A stretch of DNA of 64,000 nt from Pseudanabaena sp. Salubria-1. Its GTDB lineage: Bacteria > Cyanobacteriota > Cyanobacteriia > Pseudanabaenales > Pseudanabaenaceae. The position numbers and the translations under genes were made by a program. Where the stretch lies: assembly GCA_023336205.1 (NCBI GenBank), contig JALQCR010000003.1, positions 204,922 to 268,921 of the forward strand, written 5' to 3'. Under the pieces are notes generated by a model that was not told the DNA's origin, searched no databases, and was given only the letters and a program-made list of their open reading frames with translations. Shown piece by piece: positions 36,466 to 45,187 of the stretch; the stretch's first letter is position 1; every line of letters begins with the position of its first letter.

Positions 36466-36776
36466 ATAGCCCGATGATCGCCAACAATGGCTTAGAGGCT
36501 TTAGAGGCTATCAAAAATCAAAAATACGATGTAATTTTTATGGATATGCAAATGCCGAAAATGGATGGACTTACTGCTACTAAGCAAATTCGGCAGGATT
36601 GTTGTCAACAGCCTTGGATTGTAGCTTTAACTGCTAATGCTTTACCTGAAGATCGTCAGTTATGCTTAGATGCAGGAATGAATGACTTTATTACTAAGCC
36701 TATTCAAATTGAAAATATTATGAATATTTTTGCTAGATATACCAGCGATAAAAGCGATAAATATTTTGAAAAATAG
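36466..36776 (+). pseudogene. Hybrid histidine kinase, second part (rest of C-terminal receiver)
   Basis: This completes the receiver begun before the insertion: YSPMIANNGLEALEAI, the phosphorylated aspartate in DVIFMDMQMPKMDG, the threonine in IVALTANAL and the lysine in DFITKPI. From ATG 36474 it could be made as a roughly 100-residue separate receiver lacking the first strand and acidic pair. Such a piece is unlikely to fold normally. Confidence 0.85.
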
Positions 36777-36908
36777 CGCAAGTAACCCAACAACTAAAGT
36801 TTTTAGCTAAACGCTAAATTCATCTAAACAATTGACGAAAAACACTTTTAGTCAAACCAGTTCAATAGGTTAGAGCTTTTAGCTCGCACTTGATTGCAAG
36901 GCTTGACT

Positions 36909-38209
36909 CTTAGTGGTGCAGAAAAGTCTGGAAAGGGTTGACAGGCATAGAATCTCAAAATGAGACAAGAGGAATAAAAAGGGCAAGAGATGAGATACTC
37001 AAGTTCCTCAACAAAAGATCTTATACAAATGCCCCACCTATATCTTCAGCTACAAGAACAACTGCGTCAATGGCTCAAGCCAAAAGATAAGCGACATCTC
37101 CAAGGATTTGCGGAGGCAGTAGCCGCGATATTGCAATCAGGAAGGGCAAGTCTGAGTCATTGGTTGCCCTATTTGAGCCATCGAGAGTGCCAAGCCAGAA
37201 GTCAGATGGAAAGACTAAGCTACTTTGTGCATAATCCACATATCATCGCCGAGAGATTCTATAACCCATTGGTGAAGCACTTTCTCCAAGCATTTGCAGG
37301 AGAATCGTTGGAACTAGCCTTAGACACAAGTATACTGTGGGATAAATTCTGTCTTATAGAAGTATGCTTGATTTGGGGAGGGAGGTCGATTACTCTAGCT
37401 CAAGTAGTACTAGAGCATGGCAGCGCTACAGTTGGCTTTGAACATTATCGTCCCGTCTTAGAACAAGTACGCTCTCTATTGCCGCCACAAAGTACGGTGA
37501 CCTTGCTTGCCGACCGAGGTTTTGAACATGGGGAATTAATCCGATGGTTACAGCAAAATCACTGGTCTTGGGCAATTCGCGCAAAGAGCGATCTGCTAGT
37601 GACTCTGCCAACAGGTACAACCAAGCGTGTTGAACAACTGATACCTCCCGCAGAGCAAGCTTATCTAGTTCCCGATGTCACCGTACTCGGTGATGTTAAT
37701 TGTCATTTAGCGACGGCTAACCTAGACATGGCTAACGGTTCATGGGCTGTCCTTAGCGATATTCCCCCTTCATTACAGACTTTTGCTCTCTATGGCAAAC
37801 GCTTTGGTGGAATCGAACCCCATTTTAAAGACTATAAGTCGGCGGCTTTTAATGTTGTTAGCTCTCATCTCCGTGATGCTCAAGCTCTTACCTGTTTATT
37901 TATGCTCCTTGCCACGGCTAACCTGATTGCTGTAATTCTTGGCATAATGTTGGTGCGTTTGGGGCAAAGGGCTGCGATTGATTGGCACGATCATCGCGGC
38001 TTGAGTTTTCTGCAACTCGGTCTCCGTCAGCTTCACACTCTTCTTTACCAACAAAAATCTCTTCCTATTTTGCAGATTTTGCCTAGAACTAATCCTCCTC
38101 CTGCCTCTGCTTCTATTGCTAAACGCGAAAAGTTAGATTTTCGTATCGAATTTGCCCGTATTACCATTGTCTCATCTTGAGACTCCCATGAGTTTTCTGC
38201 ACCACTAAG
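36909..38209 (+). mobile_element. IS4-family element, copy D
   Basis: The 1301-bp element has CTTAGTGGTGCAG ends and the 9-bp duplication GGCTTGACT (36900-36908 and 38210-38218). It lies between the broken hybrid kinase and crtR. Its 5' leader matches the fragment at the left window edge. Confidence 0.95.
36990..38180 (+). CDS. IS4-family transposase (copy D)
   Basis: The 396-residue protein is almost identical to copy B, with a few changes such as DTSILWDKF for DTSMLWDKF. The catalytic residues are kept. The transposase reads towards crtR, so read-through could affect it. Confidence 0.93.
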   Translation: MRYSSSSTKDLIQMPHLYLQLQEQLRQWLKPKDKRHLQGFAEAVAAILQSGRASLSHWLPYLSHRECQARSQMERLSYFVHNPHIIAERFYNPLVKHFLQAFAGESLELALDTSILWDKFCLIEVCLIWGGRSITLAQVVLEHGSATVGFEHYRPVLEQVRSLLPPQSTVTLLADRGFEHGELIRWLQQNHWSWAIRAKSDLLVTLPTGTTKRVEQLIPPAEQAYLVPDVTVLGDVNCHLATANLDMANGSWAVLSDIPPSLQTFALYGKRFGGIEPHFKDYKSAAFNVVSSHLRDAQALTCLFMLLATANLIAVILGIMLVRLGQRAAIDWHDHRGLSFLQLGLRQLHTLLYQQKSLPILQILPRTNPPPASASIAKREKLDFRIEFARITIVSS

Positions 38210-38456
38210 GGCTTGACTTCAGGATTAATGTGTAAGTTTGTGCAATAGCGATCGCTAACAAAAATAACTAACGGGTAAGATCATCTCAAAATCAAAGTTG
38301 CAATCTCGCTCTATTATCGGTAGCATAGGGGATAATAAAAAATGTAATAAAACGCAACAATCAAATATATTTTTCCAATATATTTGAGTTTGTCAATTGA
38401 CAAACCAAAAACGCATACTAGATTAAAGATAGGAAATTTGAGTAAGGAGTGACACA

Positions 38457-39341
38457 ATGCAGCAGCAGGGCAGAGCCCTAACTGTTCCAATCGGTGTGAT
38501 GGGCGCAGCACAGGGATTTAATCCGACGATACTACTGCTACTGGGTTCGATCATTTTAGGAACTGCATCGACAACAGGGTATTGGGTATGGGGCTGGGCG
38601 CACTGGCTCGTATTTGTTTGTAATTTTTCGGCGCTTTATGTACTGGGAACAGTAATTCATGATGCTTGCCATAACGTTGCTCACCCAAATCGCATTGTCA
38701 ATGCAGCGATCGGGCATATTGCAGCAATCTTGCAAGGATTTGTGTTTCCCGTATTTACTCGTGTCCACATGCAGCATCATGCCCATGTGAATGATGAGGA
38801 AGATGATCCTGACCACTATGTTTCGACTGGCGGCCCCTTGTGGTTGATTGCTGCTCGCTTTTTTTATCACGAAGTTTTCTTTTTCCAGCGTCGGCTATGG
38901 AGAAATTACGAGCTTTTAGAATGGGCAGTTAGCAGGTTGATTGTAGTAGCAACGTTGTTTGTAGGCTACCATTATGGTTTTCTCAGCTACATGATGAACT
39001 TCTGGTTCGTACCAGCAGCCGTTATGGGACTTTTGTTAGGCTTGTTCTTTGACTATTTGCCTCATCGTCCTTTTGTTGAGCGATCGCGCTGGAAGAATGC
39101 CAGAGTTTACCCAGGCAAATTTTTAAATATCTTGCTATTAGGTCAGAACTATCACCTAGTTCATCATCTTTGGCCGAATGTGCCTTGGTATTATTACGAG
39201 AAAGCATATTATCAAATGAAGCCTTTGCTCGATGCCAATGGCTCCCCTCAGACCTTAGGAATTTTCAAGATGCCAGATTTAGCTGGTTTTATATACGACG
39301 TTTTCTTAGGTATTCGGTTTCACGGTAATAAACACAAATAA
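38457..39341 (+). CDS. crtR: Beta-carotene hydroxylase
   Basis: CrtR is a membrane di-iron enzyme that hydroxylates beta-ionone rings to make zeaxanthin and related xanthophylls. The 294-residue protein has four or so membrane helices and the histidine clusters of the fatty-acid-desaturase-like fold: VIHDACHNVAHPNR (about 71-84), HMQHHAHVND (about 104-113) and NYHLVHHLWP (about 232-241). The start at 38457 follows AAGGAG by seven bases. It is a single gene ended by a strong terminator. IS4 copy D has inserted about 240 bases upstream. Confidence 0.93.
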   Translation: MQQQGRALTVPIGVMGAAQGFNPTILLLLGSIILGTASTTGYWVWGWAHWLVFVCNFSALYVLGTVIHDACHNVAHPNRIVNAAIGHIAAILQGFVFPVFTRVHMQHHAHVNDEEDDPDHYVSTGGPLWLIAARFFYHEVFFFQRRLWRNYELLEWAVSRLIVVATLFVGYHYGFLSYMMNFWFVPAAVMGLLLGLFFDYLPHRPFVERSRWKNARVYPGKFLNILLLGQNYHLVHHLWPNVPWYYYEKAYYQMKPLLDANGSPQTLGIFKMPDLAGFIYDVFLGIRFHGNKHK

Positions 39342-39371
39342 AAAAGGGAGCGCTAAGCGCTCCCTTTTTTA
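39340..39371 (+). terminator. Hairpin terminator after crtR
   Basis: A perfect AAAAAAGGGAGCGC stem mirrors into GCGCTCCCTTTTTT around a TAA loop and overlaps the crtR stop. The run of T after the stem fits Rho-independent termination. Confidence 0.92.
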
Positions 39372-39396
39372 TTTATAGCTACTGTAAGGACAAATC

Positions 39397-39451
39397 AAAA
39401 CCCAATAATTAATTGGCGGCGCGGAGCGCCGCCAATTAATTATTGGGTTTT
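39397..39451. repeat. GC-cored perfect palindrome (26-bp arms)
   Basis: The arms run AAAACCCAATAATTAATTGG to CGGCGC, with loop GGA. It is one of the AAAACCCAA-edged palindromes. Confidence 0.8.
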
Positions 39452-39478
39452 ATGCCCTATTGCAATTAGCGACAGCTT

Positions 39479-39523
39479 CCCCAAGAGCAAAGGCGGCGCA
39501 AAGCGCCGCCTTTGCTCTTGGGG
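39479..39523 (-). terminator. GC-cored palindrome downstream of the DUF760 gene
   Basis: CCCCAAGAGCAAAGGCGGCG pairs with its mirror around AAA. It lies nine bases beyond the stop of the DUF760 gene and may terminate it, though no clear U-run follows. Confidence 0.6.
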
Positions 39524-39531
39524 GGTAATAG

Positions 39532-39831
39532 CTACAGTGTGTCTAAGGAATGGTCTAGCTGCATTCTAGTTTCCATTTGCCGAATAAAATAACCTGTCAT
39601 CATCGCTGAGCCGATCAAGCCTGCTAGATTTTCGCGATCAGTGGTGATGCTGACGTTGAAATGCTGTGGTGGCAATATACCCAGCAAGTTTTGAATATTT
39701 TGGTTGATAATTTGTTGCGCTTCAGGGGTGACGGACTGCGCGACTGTGGCTAAAGTTTCAGGCGATTGATTTTTGAGGTAATCGAGTAAAAGGTTGTTGC
39801 TACTGGAGTTGAGTTCGCCTAGGTTAAACAT
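39532..39831 (-). CDS. DUF760-family protein
   Basis: This 99-residue protein matches the pattern of the cyanobacterial/plastid DUF760 family: LLLDYLKNQSPETLATVAQS, then LLGILPPQHFNVSITTDREN and LAGLIGSAMMTGYFIRQMET. The function is unknown; in plants related proteins are plastid-located regulators. It is a lone gene. Confidence 0.8.
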   Translation of the reverse strand: MFNLGELNSSSNNLLLDYLKNQSPETLATVAQSVTPEAQQIINQNIQNLLGILPPQHFNVSITTDRENLAGLIGSAMMTGYFIRQMETRMQLDHSLDTL

Positions 39832-39971
39832 GTATAGGTTCCTCGAATCTTGGATTCGCTAAAAATATCTAAATATATTCTTACTGATGCGATCGCTAAG
39901 TTTTGAGTAGGAAAACCGTATTTCAACCGAATAGTAAAGTACAAAAGCCTTGTTCATCAAGGCTCTTGTAC

Positions 39972-40343
39972 TTAAAAATCGTCGTCATAGCTGCCGCTAC
40001 TATTGCTAGCTGCTTCATTGTCTTTGCGAGAGCCAAGTAGATCTAGACGATCCACACGAATTACGGGTTTTTGGCGCTCATCACCAGTAGTGCGATCGTT
40101 CCAACGATCAAATTTAAGCGATCCTGATATACCAATTAGGCTTCCTTTTCTGACAAAGTTCTTCGCAACTTCGGCGGTTTTGTCCCACATTTCTAAGTCA
40201 AACCAATCGGGTGGATCATCACGGTTGCTGGTATTACGATTAACTGCGATCGTGAAGTTGCAGACTACTTTGCCAGACTCAAAATATTTAACTTCAGGAT
40301 CACGTCCTGCACGTCCGACTAGGTGAACTTTGTTTAAGGTCAT
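39972..40343 (-). CDS. ssb: Single-stranded DNA-binding protein
   Basis: The OB-fold protein binds single-stranded DNA during replication and repair. It has the SSB start MTLNKVHLVGRAGRDPEVKY, CNFTIAVNR, DWFDLEMWDKTAEVAKNFV and KGSLIGISGSLKFDRW. The C-terminal tip YDDDF is the acidic partner-binding tail. At 123 residues it is of the short cyanobacterial type with only a brief linker. Confidence 0.93.
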   Translation of the reverse strand: MTLNKVHLVGRAGRDPEVKYFESGKVVCNFTIAVNRNTSNRDDPPDWFDLEMWDKTAEVAKNFVRKGSLIGISGSLKFDRWNDRTTGDERQKPVIRVDRLDLLGSRKDNEAASNSSGSYDDDF

Positions 40344-40433
40344 AGGACAAGTTTCAAAAAAGATTTAGACATCTGCATTTTATAGCAAAACCAAAAAATA
40401 GAGGTGAGAAGAAGTGTCGCCTCTATTTTTTGG

Positions 40434-42113
40434 CTATGGATTAATCGACTCAATTCTTGCGGATAAACCTTGTTGTGCGAGACGAGAAACTTGGACTTCA
40501 GCGATATTGCGATCGCTATAGGCTCCAATCTGGACTACTAAATAGCCATTAAGTCGAGATGCAAAGGAGTTTGGCACTATTTGACGTATTTGAGCAACAG
40601 CATTTGCTGAAGACACAGGCACAACCACACGATAGCGTGGTGGATTTTGGGGCTTAAAACTAGTATTGGCAAGAGGAGCGATTTGGATCGGTTGATTAAC
40701 TGGCTCTCCGCTGGGTGGACGCGATCGCACAGGCGGCAAACTAGTACTAATTTCAGAATTAGCGGGGATCGGGGAACTAAAGCTCTTGGGCGTAATTCTG
40801 ACGATCACAGAAGTAACAGGCTCGTACCAGAAAGGATTATTGGCTTGATTTGCTTGATTGGTTGGAATAAAACTATTGCTTTGACTTGAAGAGTTCGTTC
40901 TAACCAATGCTGGTGGAGTATCAAGATTAGGCGCAAGATTCATGGGCTGACTGCTGGCTATCTGTTGTTCTAGTTGTTGGTTGATGTTGGCAAAGCGATC
41001 ACTTTTTGGTGTAATGCTTGGCGAAGCCTTACTTACAGCCACAGCATTTGTAGTTGTCGCATTTGCTGAAGGATTATTAACAAATAGATTGGATGGCAGA
41101 CGCACACCCGACAATTGTAAATTTCCCTTCACTCTTTTACTGTCCAATTGATTGCCATTCACAGCAACAGCATTACGGCTGACATTCTGCAAATCAAATG
41201 AGCCATTTCCTTGAAAAGTATTGTTGCCCTCATCATTAGGTTTGCCCAAATCTGGGCTCGCCATATCAGAAATAGTTAAGCCGTAATTGCGATTATTGAC
41301 GATCGCATTCCCCCGTAAAACTGGTTTAGCATTAGCTTGAATTAAGATTCCATTTTGATTTTGCGTAAAAGTGTTTTCCGTAATTTGTGGTGCGGCAGCT
41401 TGGCGAATACTCATGCCAAAAGTAGTTTGCTGAAAGAGATTGCCACGAATATCTGGACTAGCCTCACCCTCGATCGCTAAGCCACTTGTGCCATTCCGAA
41501 AAAATTGATTTGTTGAGATGATCGCCGTTGATTTGCCTGTGATTAATCCGCCATCTTGCTTGTTATCCAGAAAAGTATTATTGGCGATCGCAGGACTAGC
41601 ATTCTCAATCCATAATCCATAACCTCTAGGATTAGGATTGGTCACGGTAACGCCCCGCAGTTCGGCGCGATCGCCAACGGTAATCGCCACATTTTGCGGA
41701 AATCCTGATCCTGTCCGCAAGGTTCCGCCACCCAAAATGACGATATCTTTACCTTTATTAGCTTCATTGCCGCGCAAAGTTACATCTGATCGCAATTTTA
41801 AGGGAAACTGCTCACCCGTAGCGCTGCTGTAGGTTCCATAGGCGAGCTGAATAATCTGTCCAGTCTGAGCTCGGCTAATGGCATAGGTGATTGTCTTAAA
41901 AGGTGCGGTATTGCTACCTTGATCAGCGCGATCGCTACCTGTTTGGGGATTTACATAGATGATATTTTGGGCGATCGCTGATGAGCTAGTCGATGTCTGT
42001 GATTGAGCTGCCACAGGGGAGGCTATCGCTAAGGTTGGGGACAAGATTGCGATCGGAAGCAAATAAATCAGGTTTTGAAAAATAAAGCCTTGAAATGTCT
42101 TACAGATGCTCAT
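40434..42113 (-). CDS. Secreted beta-helix (DUF1565) protein with C-terminal SPOR domain
   Basis: I take ATG 42113, which puts a signal peptide (LIYLLPIAILSPTLAIA) near the N-terminus of a 559-residue product. Residues about 55-340 form a right-handed parallel beta-helix: IIYVNPQTGSDRADQGSNTA at its start (DUF1565), then many 22-25 residue rungs with NxFxxN patterns. A Pro/Ser/Asn-rich linker follows. The last 70 residues carry a SPOR-like domain (YLVVQIGAYSDRNIAEVQVS), which binds denuded peptidoglycan. It is probably periplasmic or outer-membrane associated; the ligand of the beta-helix is unknown. Two SPOR-like proteins occur in the window. Confidence 0.78.
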   Translation of the reverse strand: MSICKTFQGFIFQNLIYLLPIAILSPTLAIASPVAAQSQTSTSSSAIAQNIIYVNPQTGSDRADQGSNTAPFKTITYAISRAQTGQIIQLAYGTYSSATGEQFPLKLRSDVTLRGNEANKGKDIVILGGGTLRTGSGFPQNVAITVGDRAELRGVTVTNPNPRGYGLWIENASPAIANNTFLDNKQDGGLITGKSTAIISTNQFFRNGTSGLAIEGEASPDIRGNLFQQTTFGMSIRQAAAPQITENTFTQNQNGILIQANAKPVLRGNAIVNNRNYGLTISDMASPDLGKPNDEGNNTFQGNGSFDLQNVSRNAVAVNGNQLDSKRVKGNLQLSGVRLPSNLFVNNPSANATTTNAVAVSKASPSITPKSDRFANINQQLEQQIASSQPMNLAPNLDTPPALVRTNSSSQSNSFIPTNQANQANNPFWYEPVTSVIVRITPKSFSSPIPANSEISTSLPPVRSRPPSGEPVNQPIQIAPLANTSFKPQNPPRYRVVVPVSSANAVAQIRQIVPNSFASRLNGYLVVQIGAYSDRNIAEVQVSRLAQQGLSARIESINP

Positions 42114-42265
42114 TTTTATGTACGGATTGCTTCCCTTAAATTTGCTGAAGTTGCTGAACAGGATAGTGGGCAGTCTGACTGAAAATATTAAATCTATATT
42201 AAATTTAAAACTCAAGTCTTAAGAATCATAAACTACCCTAAGTTCAAAACTATGGCAAGAGCAAC

Positions 42266-42314
42266 GAGTCAAAGGATAAAGACGACGCGCTGCGTCGTCT
42301 TTATCCTTTGACTC
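42266..42314 (-). terminator. Palindrome overlapping the stop of the MalG-type permease
   Basis: GAGTCAAAGGATAAAGACGA pairs with its mirror around a GCGCTGC centre. The permease stop codon falls inside the stem, so the last codons (GVKG) are part of the palindrome. It probably ends that transcript. Confidence 0.7.
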
Positions 42315-43149
42315 CAGCACTAGCTTCGGTAGGAATGATGTAGCGTTGCAGAAATACAAACACGATAAATACGGGCAGCATCGAAATCGCGGAACCTGCG
42401 GCAATTAAGCGCCAATCCTCAGAGAAGGCACTTGCCAGACTCGCAATTCCCCTCGGTAATGTATAAAGCTCAGCCCTATCGACGATCACCAACGGCCATA
42501 AAAAATCTCCCCACATCGCCACAAAGGTAAATACAGCAAGAGTGGTGAGAGCAGGACGCGCCGCAGGTAACATCACATGCCACCAAATCCCCAAACTAGA
42601 GCAACCATCCATTCGCGCCGCTTCTTCCATTTCTTTGGGAACGCTCTGGAAGGCTTGGCGCAGGAGAAATATGCCAAAAGCTGAAATTACATAGGGGAAA
42701 ATCAAGCCAGCATAGGTGTTTTTGAGGTTTAGCTGCACCGCCAGAATATATAGGGGAATCATCGTAATTTGAAACGGAATCATCGTCGTACCCACGATCG
42801 CCCAAAATATAGAATCTCGTCCTTTAAAATTTAGTCTGGCAAGGGGAAAGGCAGCGAGGGAGCAGAATAGCAAATTTAAAATTACGGTGATGCTGGAAAC
42901 AAAAAAGCTATTCCAAAGATATAGATCAAAGCGGGAATTTTCCCAGACCTTGAGGAAATTCTCAAAGGTAGGCTGGGCGGGTAAGAGTTGTGGTGTCGCC
43001 TGAAAAATATTTTCGCTAGGTGATTTAAAAGCAGTGCTGACTAACCAGAGTAAAGGAAACACCGTTAAAGTGGCGATCGCAATTAAAAGCACAAATTGCG
43101 GAATATTATTAAAGATATTTAATGATGATTTTAGCTTTTTACTTTCCAT
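42301..43149 (-). CDS. Sugar ABC transporter permease (MalG/UgpE type)
   Basis: The 282-residue protein has six predicted membrane segments and the cytoplasmic loop EEAARMDGCSSLGIWWHVML followed by PAARPAL, which is the EAA motif that contacts the ATPase. It would be the second permease of a carbohydrate importer together with 44169-45089. Between them sits a beta-lactamase gene. No solute-binding protein or ATPase gene is nearby, so the substrate is unknown and the ATPase must come from elsewhere. Confidence 0.88.
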   Translation of the reverse strand: MESKKLKSSLNIFNNIPQFVLLIAIATLTVFPLLWLVSTAFKSPSENIFQATPQLLPAQPTFENFLKVWENSRFDLYLWNSFFVSSITVILNLLFCSLAAFPLARLNFKGRDSIFWAIVGTTMIPFQITMIPLYILAVQLNLKNTYAGLIFPYVISAFGIFLLRQAFQSVPKEMEEAARMDGCSSLGIWWHVMLPAARPALTTLAVFTFVAMWGDFLWPLVIVDRAELYTLPRGIASLASAFSEDWRLIAAGSAISMLPVFIVFVFLQRYIIPTEASAGVKG

Positions 43150-43190
43150 GATTTAGTTGAAATAATAAATAATATTGATGGATTTGTTTG

Positions 43191-44030
43191 TTAATCAATG
43201 AGTTGTAAATCCTTAAAAGTGTCAAATAAAATCTTCTTGCGAGTAGGAATTATCGGGAAGTTCGTCTCTTGATTAATCATATTTAGAGTATAAAAATAAA
43301 CATTGTTATCTCGTTCTAAATAACCGACATACCAACCAATATTTTTCATGCCATCAACACCTTGCCCCCAACCAGTCTTACCTCTGAGCGTGTAATTGTC
43401 TTGGCGCTCAATTACCATAACGTCCTTAACAGTTTGCATTACCGCAGGCGAGAAGGGTAAATCTTCTTTATACAGCCTCACTAAAAACTTGATTTGCTCC
43501 TCTGGTGAGATTCTCAGCTTGCCATTTAACCAAAAAGAATCAATCTTGTCACCAATATCTTGATTGCCATAGCCAGCCGCTTGGATATATTTGGACATCT
43601 TTTCATTGCCAGCCCGTCTAGCTAACTCTTGATAAAACCAAACCACCGATCGCGTAAAGGCGGTTCGCATAGTTTGGTCTTGATTCCATGCGGTAAATTC
43701 ATTGTTAACTACGCCATTCCAAGGAATTACGGTGTTTTCATCTGCGATCGCTTTAGTTTCGAGGGCAACCAATGAGTTAAATATCTTAAATGTCGAAGCA
43801 GGAATAAATCGCTTCTGACAGTGGTTTGAGTTATAGCGAATATAGCGATCGCGTTTTAAGTCATACAAAATAAAACAGCCTTCAGATTTCGCTTCTTGAA
43901 AGTTTTTAGCAAGATTTTGAGAAAATTGCGATTGAAATATTGGAGTTGATTTAATAGAGCTATCCTGAGCAAAAACAGGTAAAGAGAGAAACAAAGAAGC
44001 ACTCAACAAAAAAGAACCAGTCTTAATCAT
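43191..44030 (-). CDS. Class D (OXA-type) beta-lactamase
   Basis: The protein opens with a signal peptide ending VFAQ and has the serine beta-lactamase motifs of class D: S79-T-F-K82, S128-V-V130 in TRSVVWFYQ, Y154-G-N156, and K218-T-G220 followed by W. The FWLNGKLRISPEEQ segment (about 166-179) carries the conserved tryptophan that supports the carboxylated lysine. It should open beta-lactam rings in the periplasm. A penicillin-sensor role, as in BlaR-type domains, is less likely because no transmembrane sensor part is attached. It is placed between two ABC permease genes in the same direction, an unusual location. Confidence 0.9.
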   Translation of the reverse strand: MIKTGSFLLSASLFLSLPVFAQDSSIKSTPIFQSQFSQNLAKNFQEAKSEGCFILYDLKRDRYIRYNSNHCQKRFIPASTFKIFNSLVALETKAIADENTVIPWNGVVNNEFTAWNQDQTMRTAFTRSVVWFYQELARRAGNEKMSKYIQAAGYGNQDIGDKIDSFWLNGKLRISPEEQIKFLVRLYKEDLPFSPAVMQTVKDVMVIERQDNYTLRGKTGWGQGVDGMKNIGWYVGYLERDNNVYFYTLNMINQETNFPIIPTRKKILFDTFKDLQLID

Positions 44031-44069
44031 ATTTAGATTGTTTTAGCAGGATTAATAAATTTGAAAGTT

Positions 44070-44203
44070 GGCTCATCTGGGTTTGAGGGGTAAATGGTAC
44101 AGTGTCGATACAATTATTGGCGACATGGTAGGGCTGTAACTGTTGCTCCGAGAGGATTCTGATTACTATTAGCTGTGCTTATCCCCATGAACCCAGAAGA
44201 GCC
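44070..44203 (-). repeat. 134-bp MITE, copy 5
   Basis: Inverted like copy 3, with the perfect 8-bp duplication TGAAAGTT (44062-44069 and 44204-44211). One internal base differs from the others. It is inserted within the last codons of the upstream permease gene and supplies its new stop. Confidence 0.93.
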
Positions 44204-45089
44204 TGAAAGTTAGAATTGAAATAATAAAGATAATCAGAAATAAAAATACCCCGATCGCTGAAGCATATCCCATCTCTAAACTTGTAAAACCTTTGTCATA
44301 TAAATAATAAACTACAGTCTTTGTACTATTCGCTGGACCACCTTGGGACATGATATAAACTTCTTCAAAGACCTTCATTGCTCCAATCGAAGAAATGACT
44401 GCCACGAGAATAATGTAGGGCTTCATTAATGGAATCGTAATATCTAAATGTTTTTGCCAACCATCAGAACCATCGATCGCAGCCGCCTCGTATAAATCTG
44501 CGGGAATCGCTTGTAAACCAGCTAGATAGATGACCATATAGTAACCAACGCCTCGCCAGATTACTACCGCAATAATCGCAAAAATGGCTGTTTTGGGGTC
44601 AGTTAACCAAGGGATTTTAATATCTTGAAATGAAATAGTTGACAGAAAATAATTCAAAATTCCATTCTGAGCATAAACCCATTTCCAAGCAATACCAGCG
44701 ACAACCACAGAAACAATCACTGGAAAATAATAAATGGCTCGAAAGAATTTAATACTGCGTAACTTTTGATTGACTAATATCGCCAGTGCTAAAGGTAAAA
44801 TCACCAGACTAGGAACTGCAAATATTAAGTAGGTTAAGGTATTACCTAAGGTTTTCCAAAAAGTTTGATCTTTCCAGAGATTTAGATAATTCTTCCATCC
44901 AATAAATTCAGGACTACCAACAAAATCATAATTGGTAAAACTTAAATATATGGCTTGGAATACTGGTAAAAAAGAAGTCAAGCAAAGAAATGCGATCGCT
45001 GGCAATAGAAATAAATATGGAGTCCAAGAAAATTTCTTACCTATTATTTGCCGTTTTAGTTTTACATTGGGCTGCATAGAAGATCTCAA
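44169..45089 (-). CDS. Sugar ABC transporter permease (MalF/UgpA type), C-terminus rewritten by a MITE
   Basis: The 306-residue permease has six membrane segments and the EAA-loop motif YEAAAIDGSDGWQKHLDITI followed by PLMKP, which docks the ATPase. The start at 45089 gives MRSSMQPNVK; the residue-5 methionine is also possible. The final residues RLFWVHGDKHS are encoded by the MITE. Without it the gene would end ILTFKFINPAKTI at a stop near 44040. Since the change affects only the cytoplasmic tail, the protein may still work. It pairs with the permease at 42301-43149. Confidence 0.88.
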   Translation of the reverse strand: MRSSMQPNVKLKRQIIGKKFSWTPYLFLLPAIAFLCLTSFLPVFQAIYLSFTNYDFVGSPEFIGWKNYLNLWKDQTFWKTLGNTLTYLIFAVPSLVILPLALAILVNQKLRSIKFFRAIYYFPVIVSVVVAGIAWKWVYAQNGILNYFLSTISFQDIKIPWLTDPKTAIFAIIAVVIWRGVGYYMVIYLAGLQAIPADLYEAAAIDGSDGWQKHLDITIPLMKPYIILVAVISSIGAMKVFEEVYIMSQGGPANSTKTVVYYLYDKGFTSLEMGYASAIGVFLFLIIFIISILTFRLFWVHGDKHS

Positions 45090-45108
45090 AGCTTAAAAAT
45101 AAGCAAAT

Positions 45109-45187
45109 TTAATTAGATTCAAAGTTTGCATTCTTGACTAATTCTAAAGGTATTTCTAGCAATTCTACAATTTCATCTTCGGTCAAG
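45109..45187 (-). pseudogene. C-terminal scrap of an Rpn/PD-(D/E)XK-type protein
   Basis: Minus-strand codons read LTEDEIVELLEIPLELVKNA then NFESN and a stop at 45109. This resembles the C-terminal tail LTxEEIAExLxLPLExV of Rpn/DUF4351-type transposase-nuclease proteins. The upstream part is lost at the IS1 remnant. The family link is tentative. Confidence 0.45.
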
